Assembly (NCBI RefSeq): GCF_004005965.1
Contig: NZ_SACY01000004.1
Location: 248,001-312,000 of the forward strand
DNA from: Sandaracinomonas limnophila
GTDB taxonomy: Bacteria > Bacteroidota > Bacteroidia > Cytophagales > Spirosomataceae
DNA: 64,000 nucleotides
Direction of reading: 5' to 3'
Below are positions 17,776-26,939 of the stretch, piece after piece. The translations under genes and the position numbers were made by a program. Every line of letters starts with the position of its first letter. Within the stretch, counting starts at the first letter, position 1. Under the pieces are notes generated by a model. It made no database searches. It was not told where the DNA came from and saw only the letters and a program-made list of their open reading frames with translations.

Positions 17776-18780
17776 ATGACTTTACATACATTGAGAGTAG
17801 AAAAGGTGAGTATATGGAAAAAGGGTCGTTTGGCCCTGGCTCCATTATTTATCCTGTTGTTGATCAATTTTGCTGCTTTCGCACAAATTGAAACAATGTT
17901 AGGTTTATATCGTTATAATCCACAATGGATTAATCCAGCCTATGTGGGGATTAATGGACAAAATGATATAACGCTTGTCCACAGAACTCAGTGGGTTGGC
18001 ATTGAGGGCGCTCCTAAAACAACTGGTTTTAATTCTTCATTTGTTTGGGGCGAAAATAAAGGTTTTGGTGCTTCAGCTTTAGTAGACCAAGCAGGCCCGG
18101 TAAAAATATCCGTGTTTAATGCAGATTTTGCCTATCATGCAAAATTAAACGAAAATTGGATGTTTTCGGGTTCTATTAGAGGAAGTTTAGGTAATGTTAA
18201 TTTAGAATTAGCAGGGTTGAAATTAACCGATGGAACAGATTCTTATTTTTTAACCAATAGAAGTACTGGGGTAACTCCAAACCTAGGTTGGGGCTTGTTA
18301 TTTTCTAAAAATAAGGATGGCTTGTTTTTCTCTCTTTCTCAAGCACGTTTAGCTAAATATAACTTTGGCGACTTAAATGGTACTTTCAAAGATGTTCCCT
18401 ATTTCTATTTCATGACAGGAACCAAAATTCCAATGGGAGGAAAAGTTACCAATAGTGATGGTAAATCTGTGAATCGCTTTACGCTTTATCCAAGTTTATT
18501 ATTCAGGATTGCGCATGATGTTCCTTTGAGTACAGATCTAAATTTAAATGGAAATTTCCGCGAAAAATTAGATTTGGGTGTAAGTATTCGTCAAGGAGAT
18601 AGCTTTGGTATACGTTTGGGGGTACAAGCTACTAAAAAATTGTATGTAGGGTATTTGTTTGAAATGCCAACTTCTGCTATTAAAAGCGTAAGTACACAAT
18701 CTCATGAAATTGCTTTGAGAATGTCTTTTCTTCCGAAAGCAAAATCTAATTCAAATGAGGTAAAAAGTAACGAAAAATAA
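17776..18780 (+). CDS. PorP/SprF family type IX secretion membrane protein
   Basis: 334 residues. A signal peptide (LALAPLFILLLINFAAFAQ) is followed by the family opening ETMLGLYRYNPQWINPAYVG and NDITLVHRTQWVGIEGAPKT. The rest is an outer-membrane beta-barrel rich in aromatic and glycine residues, ending with SHEIALRMSFLP. PorP/SprF proteins help secrete or anchor the large type B substrate encoded beside them; in the gliding system SprF serves SprB. Location directly after the 1414-residue type B protein fits this pairing. The 3' end overlaps the convergent acyltransferase gene by 30 bases. The start is somewhat long before the signal; an internal start is possible. Confidence 0.93.
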   Translation: MTLHTLRVEKVSIWKKGRLALAPLFILLLINFAAFAQIETMLGLYRYNPQWINPAYVGINGQNDITLVHRTQWVGIEGAPKTTGFNSSFVWGENKGFGASALVDQAGPVKISVFNADFAYHAKLNENWMFSGSIRGSLGNVNLELAGLKLTDGTDSYFLTNRSTGVTPNLGWGLLFSKNKDGLFFSLSQARLAKYNFGDLNGTFKDVPYFYFMTGTKIPMGGKVTNSDGKSVNRFTLYPSLLFRIAHDVPLSTDLNLNGNFREKLDLGVSIRQGDSFGIRLGVQATKKLYVGYLFEMPTSAIKSVSTQSHEIALRMSFLPKAKSNSNEVKSNEK

Positions 18781-19554
18781 GGCAATTGCTAGTATTGGAA
18801 AAGTAAAAAATAATACAGCAAATAGAACGGAATCGTAAAAAACGGTTCCGTTTGTTTTTTTAGAGACATACCTCTTTACAAGCAAATAATAGGGATAAAA
18901 AAACCACTTTAAAACGCCATGGCTTCTTTTTTGATTTGGTAGTCGAAATAATCCCTTTTCCATTATTTCTCGAACCTTTTCATTAAAAATCAAGCGATCT
19001 TTTGCAGAATTAATAATAGGAATTTTGGCTAATCGTTGAAATACGATTAAAACATTTTTTGAGATGCTGTGGAAGTCCTGATAGGATAGTGTTACCACTT
19101 GAATTTCAAACTGTTTATGTCTTTCTTGTAATAATTCAACAATTCTTGCAGTTCCTTTTTTATAGGGTAACAGGTGATGTGTATTTAGGCAAAGGCCTTC
19201 TATAAAAATTAATACAGCCCCGCCTTTTTCTATGATGTTTACAGCACCTTCAAAAGTATCTTGATTCTTATGTAAGTGTTCTTTCCCTTCCCTTTGTCTA
19301 AAAATGGGAATCATTCCAATGGAACGTAATAAATAGCCATACAAGGGCTTTCTAAAAACATCTCCCCGAGCCAAATAATGTAATTTTCTGTCAAAAATCG
19401 ACCCAATCAAAATGGCATCTAAAAAGGAATTGGGGTGATTTGCAACAATTAGTAAGGGGCCTTTTTTTTGCGTCATTTCCTCATTAATTATCCGGATCTC
19501 CTTGAAAAAAATGGAAAGGGCAATTCGGATAAAAAATCTGAGGATTGGTATCAT
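18751..19554 (-). CDS. PlsC-like 1-acylglycerol-3-phosphate acyltransferase family protein
   Basis: 267 residues. The acyltransferase motif I is NHPNSFLD (H-x4-D) near residue 38; motif III is FIEGLCLN near residue 118, followed by PYKKGTARI. One hydrophobic helix at the N-terminus and a hydrophobic C-terminal pair (SVLFAVLFFTFPILAIALFF) suggest membrane association. PlsC-family enzymes acylate lysophospholipids or other lipid acceptors; the acceptor here is not known. It starts one base after the OmpA-family gene. A hairpin plus T-run inside its 3' coding part can act as terminator for the convergent PorP gene. Confidence 0.87.
   Translation of the reverse strand: MIPILRFFIRIALSIFFKEIRIINEEMTQKKGPLLIVANHPNSFLDAILIGSIFDRKLHYLARGDVFRKPLYGYLLRSIGMIPIFRQREGKEHLHKNQDTFEGAVNIIEKGGAVLIFIEGLCLNTHHLLPYKKGTARIVELLQERHKQFEIQVVTLSYQDFHSISKNVLIVFQRLAKIPIINSAKDRLIFNEKVREIMEKGLFRLPNQKRSHGVLKWFFYPYYLLVKRYVSKKTNGTVFYDSVLFAVLFFTFPILAIALFFVTFYLI
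18826..18861 (+). terminator. Rho-independent terminator for the PorP gene, inside the convergent coding region
   Basis: AACGGAATCG and CGGTTCCGTT form a 10-base stem (one G-U pair) with a TAAAAAA loop, followed by TGTTTTTTT on the plus strand. It lies 46 bases after the PorP stop, but within the acyltransferase reading frame (encoding KKTNGTVFYDS on the other strand). Confidence 0.6.
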
Positions 19555-19555
19555 G

Positions 19556-21292
19556 TTATAATATCACAAATTCTACTCGTCGGTTAGCTGCACGGCCTTC
19601 TTCTGTATCATTGCTTTCTTTAGGTTTGGTTTTACCGTATCCTTTCGATTTGATACGATTTCCATCAATGCCTGCATTCAATAAATAATCGCGAACGGCA
19701 TTTGCCCTATCTAATGATAATTTATTGTTGAATTCATCTGTACCTGTGTTGTCTGTATGTCCACTGATTTCAATAGCCAAGGTTTTGTTTTCATTCATTA
19801 CACTCACAATTCGTTTCAATTCAGGCTCCGATTCTGGAGTTAAAGTTGCCTTGTTTAACTCAAAGAATAAGTTGTTGATTGTTACTGTACTTCCTTTCGC
19901 AATAGGTGCCATTACCAAATCTCTCTCGTCTAATTCTAAATATCGTCCTCTCAATTTGCTTAAATCCAAATTGATGGAACTGGGCAACATTCCTTTCGCT
20001 TTTGCTGTTATGCCGTAATTGATGCCATAGGGAAGTACCAATTTGTATTGACCTGTATTGGGATCTGGTGTGGCAATACCAATGGTTTTACCCGTTTTTA
20101 GATCTTCGTAGGTAATGGCAGCACCTTCTGGTACTTTACCTGTTTGCGTATTTTTAACCTTTCCGGATATCAATACCACCGGTTCTGAGCTTTCAGAACT
20201 GCCCAAACGCTTGTCTCCTTGAATATTTCCTTGCACAACCAGGGCATCATCGGGGCTTCGAGTCCCCTCGCTTCGCTCGGCCTCAGCCCCCGCTTTCGTT
20301 TTTGCTAGGTCACTACCATTTTTTGCATTTATATCAGAAACCTGATCTTTTGAAGCAGAATTATTGCCGCTAGAGCTCGACATTGCCTCGCTGTCTTCGT
20401 TTTTAGGGACAAGGTATCGAAATATATCTTTTTTCCCTAAACTACCCTTAGACGAAAGGAAATAGGCAAAATCACCCTTGGCAGGTAAAGTATAATATCC
20501 ATCAAAATCTTCCGTGTTTATTGGGGCACCTAAATTGACTGGCGCACGCCAATTCGACCAATCATCTTTTCCTATGCGTTTGGCTACATAGATATCAGAA
20601 CTTCCCAATCCGCCAGGACGATCCGAAGAGAAATACAATGTTCTCCCATCTGCGGCTAAAAAGGGCGTGGTTTCAGAAAATTCAGTATTGATTTTACTCC
20701 CCATATTTTGAGGTTTCGACCATTCGCCATCGTTTAAGAAACTAATGTACAAATCGTCTTTGTCGCTATTTCGTTTTTCGGAAAATGCCATTAATAAAAT
20801 TTTGCCATCCATGCTCAAAAAGGCCGTTTCATTTTTGCCTTTGTTCATTTTTTCATAGGAAGGAATATTCAACTTTTCGGGGATAGACCAGCCATTAGCG
20901 GTTTTTTTGGCTATAGAGAATCCTCTCGATTGGTATTGTCCATTTACATATGCTCCTTTAACCAAAATGGTTTGTCCGTCGGGAGAAATGGATAAAATAG
21001 TATTATATTGGTCGCGATTTAGGATATCTGACATTCTGCGCGCGGGAGTCCAAACACCGCCATTATTTTCAGAATACCAAATATCTTGTGACCCTGCAAT
21101 GGTTTCAGATCCGATGGCTCCAAATTTATTGGAAGGGTGATTTTTACGGGTAAAGTATAGGGTTTTGCCGTCGGGTGCCATAACGGGGTGTAATTCTAAA
21201 TATTCAGAATTTACAGCGGCACCTAAATTTTCAGGCTTTTGTTGTGCCAATAAGGGTGTGGTTAAGCATAAAAAAAGTAGTAGCTTTTTCAT
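19556..21292 (-). CDS. PD40 beta-propeller / OmpA-family outer-membrane protein
   Basis: 578 residues. A signal peptide (KKLLLFLCLTTPLLAQQ) leads to WD40-like PD40 repeats in the first ~290 residues (LYFTRKNH, LYFSSDRPGG). A low-complexity linker follows, then a carboxypeptidase-regulatory-like domain (VLISGKVKNTQTGKVPEG), and the C-terminal peptidoglycan-binding OmpA domain with ISGHTDNTGTDEFNNKLSLD and RANAVRDYLL. This architecture is common in T9SS-linked envelope proteins of Bacteroidota. The linker contains an in-frame REP-A repeat (20252-20291) encoding AGAEAERSEGTRSPDD. The gene lies 11 bases after the LOG gene and one base before the acyltransferase gene. Confidence 0.93.
   Translation of the reverse strand: MKKLLLFLCLTTPLLAQQKPENLGAAVNSEYLELHPVMAPDGKTLYFTRKNHPSNKFGAIGSETIAGSQDIWYSENNGGVWTPARRMSDILNRDQYNTILSISPDGQTILVKGAYVNGQYQSRGFSIAKKTANGWSIPEKLNIPSYEKMNKGKNETAFLSMDGKILLMAFSEKRNSDKDDLYISFLNDGEWSKPQNMGSKINTEFSETTPFLAADGRTLYFSSDRPGGLGSSDIYVAKRIGKDDWSNWRAPVNLGAPINTEDFDGYYTLPAKGDFAYFLSSKGSLGKKDIFRYLVPKNEDSEAMSSSSGNNSASKDQVSDINAKNGSDLAKTKAGAEAERSEGTRSPDDALVVQGNIQGDKRLGSSESSEPVVLISGKVKNTQTGKVPEGAAITYEDLKTGKTIGIATPDPNTGQYKLVLPYGINYGITAKAKGMLPSSINLDLSKLRGRYLELDERDLVMAPIAKGSTVTINNLFFELNKATLTPESEPELKRIVSVMNENKTLAIEISGHTDNTGTDEFNNKLSLDRANAVRDYLLNAGIDGNRIKSKGYGKTKPKESNDTEEGRAANRRVEFVIL
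20252..20291. repeat. REP-A copy inside the OmpA-family gene
   Basis: GGGGCTTCGAGTCCCCTCGC continues as TTCGCTCGGCCTCAGCCCCC. The same ~40-base palindromic unit occurs between genes at 39059-39099 (reverse orientation, two differences in the core) and 43143-43186, and in degenerate form at 26831-26875. Here it is read in frame in the protein's linker. Confidence 0.85.
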
Positions 21293-21303
21293 TTAAATTT
21301 TTT

Positions 21304-21885
21304 TTAGCCTCTGTAAATCCACTTTTTCTCCATCTTTTCTGGCTCATATTGCATGACCCAATCCACCATAGATTCCGGATCATTTTCGATATGTAGTGCA
21401 GAGAGGTTTCTTTCTTTCAAAAACCCTTCCTTAATCATGTGATTCATTTGGGCAATTAAATGGTCGTAATATCCATTGATATTTAATAATCCCACAGGCA
21501 TTTGGTGCAAATCTAATTGTTTCCATGTTAAGATTTCAAAAAGCTCATCCATTGATCCCCAACCACCAGGTAAGGTTAAAACGCCATCAGCCAATTCCGC
21601 CATTTTTTGCTTTCTCTCGTGCATGGATTCTGTGACAATACATTCTTGAATGCCTTTATGTTTAACCTCCCATGGTTCCATGAAAGAGGGGATGATTCCG
21701 ATGCACTTTCCACCTAAACGAATGTATTCATCTGCTAAAATACCCATCAAGCCTACACTTCCTGCACCAAAAATAATGGTGGCCTCTTGTTTTTTTAAGG
21801 CTGAGGCAAGTTTTTTAACCTCTTGTTCATATATCGGGTCAAATCCCGCAGATGAACCACAATACACTAATATATTTTTCGACAT
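21304..21885 (-). CDS. LOG family protein (TIGR00730; cytokinin riboside 5'-monophosphate phosphoribohydrolase-like)
   Basis: 193 residues. The Rossmann-like start ILVYCGSSAGFDPIY and the signature LPGGWGSMDELFEILTW (normally PGGxGTxxE) identify the Lonely-Guy family. Members release the base from nucleoside 5'-monophosphates; several bacterial ones act on AMP. The threonine of the signature is a serine here, a conservative change. It begins one base after the TIGR01777 gene and precedes the OmpA-family gene by 11 bases, so it is a middle gene of an envelope-related operon without an obvious link in function. Confidence 0.92.
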   Translation of the reverse strand: MSKNILVYCGSSAGFDPIYEQEVKKLASALKKQEATIIFGAGSVGLMGILADEYIRLGGKCIGIIPSFMEPWEVKHKGIQECIVTESMHERKQKMAELADGVLTLPGGWGSMDELFEILTWKQLDLHQMPVGLLNINGYYDHLIAQMNHMIKEGFLKERNLSALHIENDPESMVDWVMQYEPEKMEKKWIYRG

Positions 21886-21886
21886 C

Positions 21887-22768
21887 TTAAATTAATTCGT
21901 TTACTGCTCGTTCAAAATCGGGAAATTTAAATTTGATACCCGAGTCCTTTAAAAATTTATCGCAAGTTACTTTATTACTTCCTAAAACTAAACAGGCCAT
22001 TTCTCCTAAAACTAATTTTAACACAAATTTGGGAACAGCTGGCATGAAAAAGGGAAACTTCCCTTTAAGGGCAATTTGTTTCGCCATTTCTACTTGTCGG
22101 ATTGGATTGGGTGCTACTAAATTATACGTTCCACGTAGGTTTTTATTGTTGAGAGTCAATAAAATGGCTTCACAAACATCTTTTATATGGATCCACGACT
22201 GCCATTGTTTTCCACTGCCCAAGGCACTGCCAAGACCGAATCTGATGGGAGTAAAAATGGATTTGAAAACACCTCCGTTTTTGTCTAAAACAAGTCCCAA
22301 GCGGAAAACCACTTTTCTTATATTGGGAGACAAGGTACCATTTGCCGATTCCCAAACCTGTACGCATTCCGACAAAAAATCGTGGCCACTTGGTGAATTT
22401 TCATCACAAAGTTGTTCCCCTGTATCTGCCCCATAAAATCCGATGGCAGAGGCGGAAATGAATAATTGGACATGGTGTTGTTGCTCATTGAGGGCTTTGA
22501 CTAACACTTCCGTGCCTTGCTTTCTTGATTGTATCAGTTCCTTTTTTCGTTGGGCTGTCCATCTGCTTTCCCCAATATTTTCTCCAGCTAAGTGAATAAC
22601 TGCATCTATATTTTCAAATGCATTTTCCTGAATCCAATTTTCAGTGGGGTTCCATAAAACATCTCCCTTTGTTCTGGAAAGAACGAAGGTTTGATGGCCT
22701 GCATCTTGAAGAAATTTAGCTAAGGTTTTGCCAATAAATCCATTTCCTCCGCTGATTAATAGGTTCAT
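21887..22768 (-). CDS. TIGR01777 family NAD(P)-dependent epimerase/dehydratase-like protein
   Basis: 293 residues. The N-terminal dinucleotide-binding motif is GGNGFIGKTLAKFL. AVIHLAGENIGESRWTAQRKKE is characteristic of TIGR01777 (YfcH-like) proteins, as are the SASAIGFYG segment and the C-terminal DUF1731 part (FPFFMPAVPKFVLKLVLGEM). The YxxxK catalytic pair of extended SDRs is not conserved in the usual form, which is normal for this family. No reaction has been firmly assigned. The start codon overlaps the end of the glycosidase gene by one base. Confidence 0.92.
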   Translation of the reverse strand: MNLLISGGNGFIGKTLAKFLQDAGHQTFVLSRTKGDVLWNPTENWIQENAFENIDAVIHLAGENIGESRWTAQRKKELIQSRKQGTEVLVKALNEQQHHVQLFISASAIGFYGADTGEQLCDENSPSGHDFLSECVQVWESANGTLSPNIRKVVFRLGLVLDKNGGVFKSIFTPIRFGLGSALGSGKQWQSWIHIKDVCEAILLTLNNKNLRGTYNLVAPNPIRQVEMAKQIALKGKFPFFMPAVPKFVLKLVLGEMACLVLGSNKVTCDKFLKDSGIKFKFPDFERAVNELI

Positions 22769-25700
22769 TATAATCCTTTGTTTATGGCTTGGTAAATGAC
22801 TTCGTTAATTCCTGTTCGGATGTTCAAATCGCTCAATTTGCTGTTATTTCGGGTTGGATAAACGCGGTTCGACATAAAAACATACACCAAATCGTGCACC
22901 GGATCTACCCAAGTATAGGTTCCTGTAAAACCACTGTGTCCGAAACTCTGTTCAGTGGCTGAAGCAGCAGCGGAGATGCCAGGTTTTTTGCGGTCAGGTT
23001 TATCAAATCCAACGCCACGTCGAGAATTTTCTTCTTTCGAAAATGGATAGGAGATCCAATAATTTAAGGTAGAAGGGTCAATGAATTGCGTGCCACCGTA
23101 ATAGCCTTTTTGCAAGTACATTTGCATTAATTTAGCCAAATCATTTGCATTGCCAAAAAGTCCAGCGTGTCCAGAAATACCATCTAACAAGGCAGCGCCT
23201 TCGTCGTGGACTTTGCCATGAATCAAGGTTTTTCTAAACAAGGAGTCGTATTCTGTGGGCACAATTTGCGCTAAAGGAAAATGTTTTTCAGCTTGATATG
23301 TCAAAGTACTTGCACCTAATGGGGCGTAAAACGTCTTTTTCAAAAAATCTTCCCAAGATTTCCCTGTCATTTGGGGAGAGATTCCCGGTAATAGGTAGTA
23401 AGATAAATCCGAATAAACATACTCTTTTTTCTCACGAAGAGGGGAGTCTTTGATGGCCGTAAAGATTTTGTCTTTTATGGATTTATGTGCCCAAAGGGTT
23501 GGACTTACAGCCACAGGATATTCCTCAGACTGCGCATAAGATAGGGTTTGGGGCTTCCATCGAGTGATTTCGTTCTTAATATCCACACATTCATCCCATA
23601 ATTTAGGTTGCTTGGCAATCCATTCTTTAATATGATTTTCTCCAGCATTTTTGCTAATGTATTTTTCCCAAACATTCATTCCAAACGATTGCTTTGCATA
23701 TTTTGCTTGAAATTTTTTGCTGTGGACAATCATGTCTAGGCTGTCGATATAATCCATCCAAAATGGAATCCAAGCCTTCAATTTGGCTTGGTGCGTTAAA
23801 ATATCTAAGTATTTTAAATCTGATTTATTCGAGTTTTTTAGTGTTGGAACCAACTCAGACCAGCCTTCGGTCAATTTAAATTTCCCCTCATCTTGCCATT
23901 TCATAAGGGCAGGTACTGAAGTTGAAATTTTGGTAATGGATGCTAAATCGTAAATTGCCGATTTAGATAAATTTTCTGTGCTTTCATAGGTTTGCTTACC
24001 ATAAGCCTTGTGAAAAATTACTTTTCCTTCTTTCGCAACTAATACAACAATACCGGGCGTTGCTTTTTCTTTTAGGGCCAAATTTGCCAAAGAATCGATG
24101 TTTTTGGACAAATATAGTCTGTTGATACCTACTTCCTCAGGACTTCTTTGGTATTTCAATCGGCCCAGGCTATTAGTAATAAATCCTTGTCCAAATTTGT
24201 ATTGATTGTTTAAGGTTACGGGAAATTTACCTTGGAAGGCTGTTCCTCCAAAGATAGCTTCAGCAACGACCTCCATTTGTGGGATACCTTCTTGGTAAGC
24301 TGTTACCAAAGCAGCAGCCTTGTGAAGGCTATCAAATTTGGTTAAGGTCATTGGATTGGCAAAATGAATGGCCACGGTTTTAGCATTGACAAATCGATCC
24401 ACCAAGCTTTTTACTTGTGGTTTTAGGCTGTAGTTATTCGTAGGACGGATTGAAATTCCGTGAATTCCCATCAGTACCACATTGTATTTTTTCAAATTCT
24501 TTTCTGTTGCAAGAATCAAAGAATCGCTTGAAGTTTCGTCTAATACGAAATGATCCATTGCCATGTAATTTTCTGCAGTTTGTTGAAAGGCCGTTGGAAA
24601 TTTATTGCCATAATTAGGTTTTCCAATTGCTAAAGTAGCTATTTTGAGCGTATCTAATTTTTGTAAGGGCAATAGGCCTGCCGGATTTTTAAGTAGTGTA
24701 ATCGACTTTTCTGCCAATAGTTTATTCAAATTTTCTGCAGCAATAGGATTCAATTCGGGTACCAAGTTTGCCATTTGAATGGGCTGGTAATGGTCTAAGC
24801 CTGCCCAAACTTTAGCGTTTAAAATTCGGCCAACTCGGTGGTCCAATTCTTCTACTGATATCTCTTTGTTATCCAATGCCTTTTTGATGGCATTGAATGC
24901 CGCAGGAACATCTGTAAACGTTTCTAAAATGTCGTTCCCTGCTAAAAAGGCTTTTACATTTGCGGTTCCTTCAGGGAAGTTTTTTGTAGCTCCTTTCATG
25001 TCCATGGCATCGGTAAATACCAAGCCTCCAAAATGCAAATTATTTCGTAACAAGCCGGTTACAATCGGTTTTGAAAGCGTAGAGGCCAATTGAGCAGTAC
25101 TATCTAAGGCAGGCAAATTTAAATGTCCCACCATGATGCCTTGTAAACCATTTTCAATTAATGCTCGATAGGGAAATAGCTCCAAGCTATCTAATCTGGG
25201 TCTTTTGTGTTCAATGGTTGGCAGGTCCAGATGTGAATCCGTACTGGTATCTCCGTGTCCGGGGAAGTGCTTGGCGGAAGTAATAATTCCTCCCTTTTGC
25301 AAACCACGCATGTAAGCAAGCGACTTTTGAGTAACTAAATCTCTGTTTTCACCAAAGGATCGGAAGTTTATGACCGGATTATTGGGATTGTTGTTGATGT
25401 CCACAACAGGCGCATAGTTGATATGAATGCCCATTCTTTTGCATTGTTGAGCAATTTGGTAGCCCATTTTTTCAATCAAAGCATCATCACCCTGAATGGC
25501 ACCTAAGGTCATTTGGTAAGGATAGCGAACGGTTGAGTCTAAACGCATATTTAAACCCCATTCCAAATCCATTCCGATGAACATGGGTACTTTAGCAAAT
25601 GATTGTAATTTGTTTACCAATAAAGCCTGTTGAGTAGGATTCCCTGCAAAAAATACGAGTCCGCCGATGTGGTAATCTTTCACAATAGAATACAAACGGG

Positions 25701-25887
25701 TGGTGTCATAGGTGGCATTGAAATTGGCCCGGGGCATTAACACTTGTCCAATTTTTTGTTCAAGCGATAATTTGGACAGTACAGAATCTACCCATTTTTG
25801 ATTTTGATGCGGAAAAAGTGTTTGTTGGGCCTGTGTTTGTATCGCACAAAATATGCCGAACAAAAGAATTATTGCTTTCGTTTTCAT
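22768..25887 (-). CDS. GH3 beta-N-acetylhexosaminidase fused to a beta-lactamase-fold serine hydrolase
   Basis: 1039 residues after a signal peptide (IILLFGIFCAIQTQAQ). The first ~380 residues are a family 3 glycoside hydrolase of NagZ type: AKHFPGHGDTSTDSHLDLP and the nucleophile region LVFTDAMDMKG. A GH3 C-terminal-type domain follows up to ~residue 590. From ~600 a serine beta-lactamase/DD-peptidase fold is seen: ASITKIS (SxxK), YSDLSYYLLPG as the YxN-like element, and HSGFTGT as the KTG equivalent. The fusion is known in Bacteroidota and suggests periplasmic peptidoglycan turnover. First gene of a five-gene operon reaching to 18751. Confidence 0.94.
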   Translation of the reverse strand: MKTKAIILLFGIFCAIQTQAQQTLFPHQNQKWVDSVLSKLSLEQKIGQVLMPRANFNATYDTTRLYSIVKDYHIGGLVFFAGNPTQQALLVNKLQSFAKVPMFIGMDLEWGLNMRLDSTVRYPYQMTLGAIQGDDALIEKMGYQIAQQCKRMGIHINYAPVVDINNNPNNPVINFRSFGENRDLVTQKSLAYMRGLQKGGIITSAKHFPGHGDTSTDSHLDLPTIEHKRPRLDSLELFPYRALIENGLQGIMVGHLNLPALDSTAQLASTLSKPIVTGLLRNNLHFGGLVFTDAMDMKGATKNFPEGTANVKAFLAGNDILETFTDVPAAFNAIKKALDNKEISVEELDHRVGRILNAKVWAGLDHYQPIQMANLVPELNPIAAENLNKLLAEKSITLLKNPAGLLPLQKLDTLKIATLAIGKPNYGNKFPTAFQQTAENYMAMDHFVLDETSSDSLILATEKNLKKYNVVLMGIHGISIRPTNNYSLKPQVKSLVDRFVNAKTVAIHFANPMTLTKFDSLHKAAALVTAYQEGIPQMEVVAEAIFGGTAFQGKFPVTLNNQYKFGQGFITNSLGRLKYQRSPEEVGINRLYLSKNIDSLANLALKEKATPGIVVLVAKEGKVIFHKAYGKQTYESTENLSKSAIYDLASITKISTSVPALMKWQDEGKFKLTEGWSELVPTLKNSNKSDLKYLDILTHQAKLKAWIPFWMDYIDSLDMIVHSKKFQAKYAKQSFGMNVWEKYISKNAGENHIKEWIAKQPKLWDECVDIKNEITRWKPQTLSYAQSEEYPVAVSPTLWAHKSIKDKIFTAIKDSPLREKKEYVYSDLSYYLLPGISPQMTGKSWEDFLKKTFYAPLGASTLTYQAEKHFPLAQIVPTEYDSLFRKTLIHGKVHDEGAALLDGISGHAGLFGNANDLAKLMQMYLQKGYYGGTQFIDPSTLNYWISYPFSKEENSRRGVGFDKPDRKKPGISAAASATEQSFGHSGFTGTYTWVDPVHDLVYVFMSNRVYPTRNNSKLSDLNIRTGINEVIYQAINKGL

Positions 25888-26086
25888 GCCACTAAAATAG
25901 GAAATTTTTATGAGGACTTTGTCAGCTTTCTTTATTAGAAATTATTTTCGCTTGTCGACAACATTTTTACCATCTCAAAAATTCTTATAAGTAATTTTAT
26001 TATTTTTCTAATAATAATCCTATATGATTGGAATTATATTACCGATTATTTAAATTTCTTAAGGTAAAAAACCAAAACTAACCACT

Positions 26087-26293
26087 ATGAAAACGAAACA
26101 AATTTTTTCCACCGTCTTAATCAAAAACCGGCAAGGTTTGCGATTGACCCAGCAACAAGTGGCCTCGGCAGTCGGGGTCAGCCAAAGTGCCTACAATTAT
26201 TGGGAATCTGGTAAACATTTCCCCAATGCCACCAAAATTTTTCAGCTTACACGTGTATTGAAAATTCCGATTGAAGAAATCAGTTCGATTTAG
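26087..26293 (+). CDS. Small XRE-family HTH regulator
   Basis: 68 residues, almost all a Cro/C1-type helix-turn-helix: GLRLTQQQVASAVGVSQSAYNYWESGKHFPNATKIFQLTRVLKI. It has no partner gene; it is flanked by the large glycosidase gene (divergent) and a terminator followed by a tandem-repeat array. It could be an orphan antitoxin or a small regulator. The ATG follows a purine-poor leader; no strong ribosome-binding site is seen, as is usual in this phylum. Confidence 0.85.
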   Translation: MKTKQIFSTVLIKNRQGLRLTQQQVASAVGVSQSAYNYWESGKHFPNATKIFQLTRVLKIPIEEISSI

Positions 26294-26299
26294 GAGTGA

Positions 26300-26323
26300 G
26301 GGGCTTTTAGGAGCCCCTTTTTT
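26300..26323 (+). terminator. Rho-independent terminator after the XRE gene
   Basis: GGGGCT and AGCCCC pair around TTTAGG and are followed directly by TTTTTT. It starts 6 bases after the XRE stop codon. Confidence 0.85.
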
Positions 26324-26330
26324 GATATAA

Positions 26331-26692
26331 GAATTGAGGAATATAAGAATAGGGGAATATAGGAATAGGAGAATATAGGAATTGGGGAATATAGGAATTG
26401 GGGAATATAGGAATTGGAGAATATAGGAATTGGGGAATATAAGAATTGGAGAATATGGGAATCGGGGAATATAGGAATTGGGGAATATGGGAATCGGGGA
26501 ATATAGGAATTGGAGAATATAGGAATTGGGGAATATAGGAATTGGGGAATATAGGAATTGGGGAATATAGGAATTGGAGAATATAGGAATTGGGGAATAT
26601 AGGAATTGGAGAATATAGGAATTGGGGAATATAGGAATTGGGGAATATAGGAATTGGGGAATATAGGAATTGGGGAATATAAGAATTGGGGA
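26331..26692. repeat. 16-bp tandem repeat array (about 22 copies)
   Basis: The unit is GGGGAATATAGGAATT with point variants (AGAAT, TAAGAAT, ATCGGGG). Each unit looks like two related 8-base halves, GGAATATA and GGAATTGG. Sixteen is not a multiple of three and there are few stops, so all three minus-strand frames stay open, giving spurious Ile/Pro/Ser/Tyr-rich frames. Shorter pieces of the same repeat lie at 27639-27705, 32317-32352, 32429-32476, 39216-39283, 41939-42035 and 42996-43140. Confidence 0.95.
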
Positions 26693-26693
26693 A

Positions 26694-26722
26694 GCATCCC
26701 GGAGGGATGCCACATCTATAGC
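26694..26722. repeat. REP-B copy
   Basis: GCATCCCGGAGGGATGC followed by CACATCTATAGC. This unit (GCTATAGATGTG plus a GC-rich small hairpin) recurs at 27578-27606, 34014-34042, 43382-43422 and 44306-44334. Confidence 0.8.
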
Positions 26723-26830
26723 ATTTGGAGTTTGTTCCAATTAGCAGCACCCCAGCGGGGTCAAAAAGGGTGTTGACGGGAATTTATAAGCTATAGACAT
26801 GCAATCCCTCTGGGATTGTTTTTCATATAC

Positions 26831-26875
26831 GCCGGGTGCTTCGTTCCCCTCGCTTAGCTTGGCCTCAGCCACCTG
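26831..26875. repeat. Degenerate REP-A copy
   Basis: GCCGGGTGCTTCGTTCCCCT continuing to TTGGCCTCAGCCACCTG. It is clearly related to the REP-A copies at 20252 and 39059 but with several substitutions. Confidence 0.65.
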
Positions 26876-26931
26876 TTTTAATTCTACAGGTCTAAAAGTT
26901 AAATTAATTATTATATAACAACAAGATTACT

Positions 26932-26939
26932 TATCTTTG
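26932..26939 (+). promoter_or_regulatory. -7 promoter element for higB-higA
   Basis: TATCTTTG, a TAnnTTTG match, 21 bases before the HigB start at 26961. Confidence 0.45.

Noticed and set aside
26331-26692. Possible CRISPR array
   Set aside because: The units are contiguous with no unique spacers, and no cas genes are seen.
26117-26750. Three overlapping minus-strand frames of 141-207 codons rich in Ile, Pro, Ser and Tyr
   Set aside because: They are translations of the 16-bp tandem array in all three frames; the unit length is not a multiple of three and has few stops.
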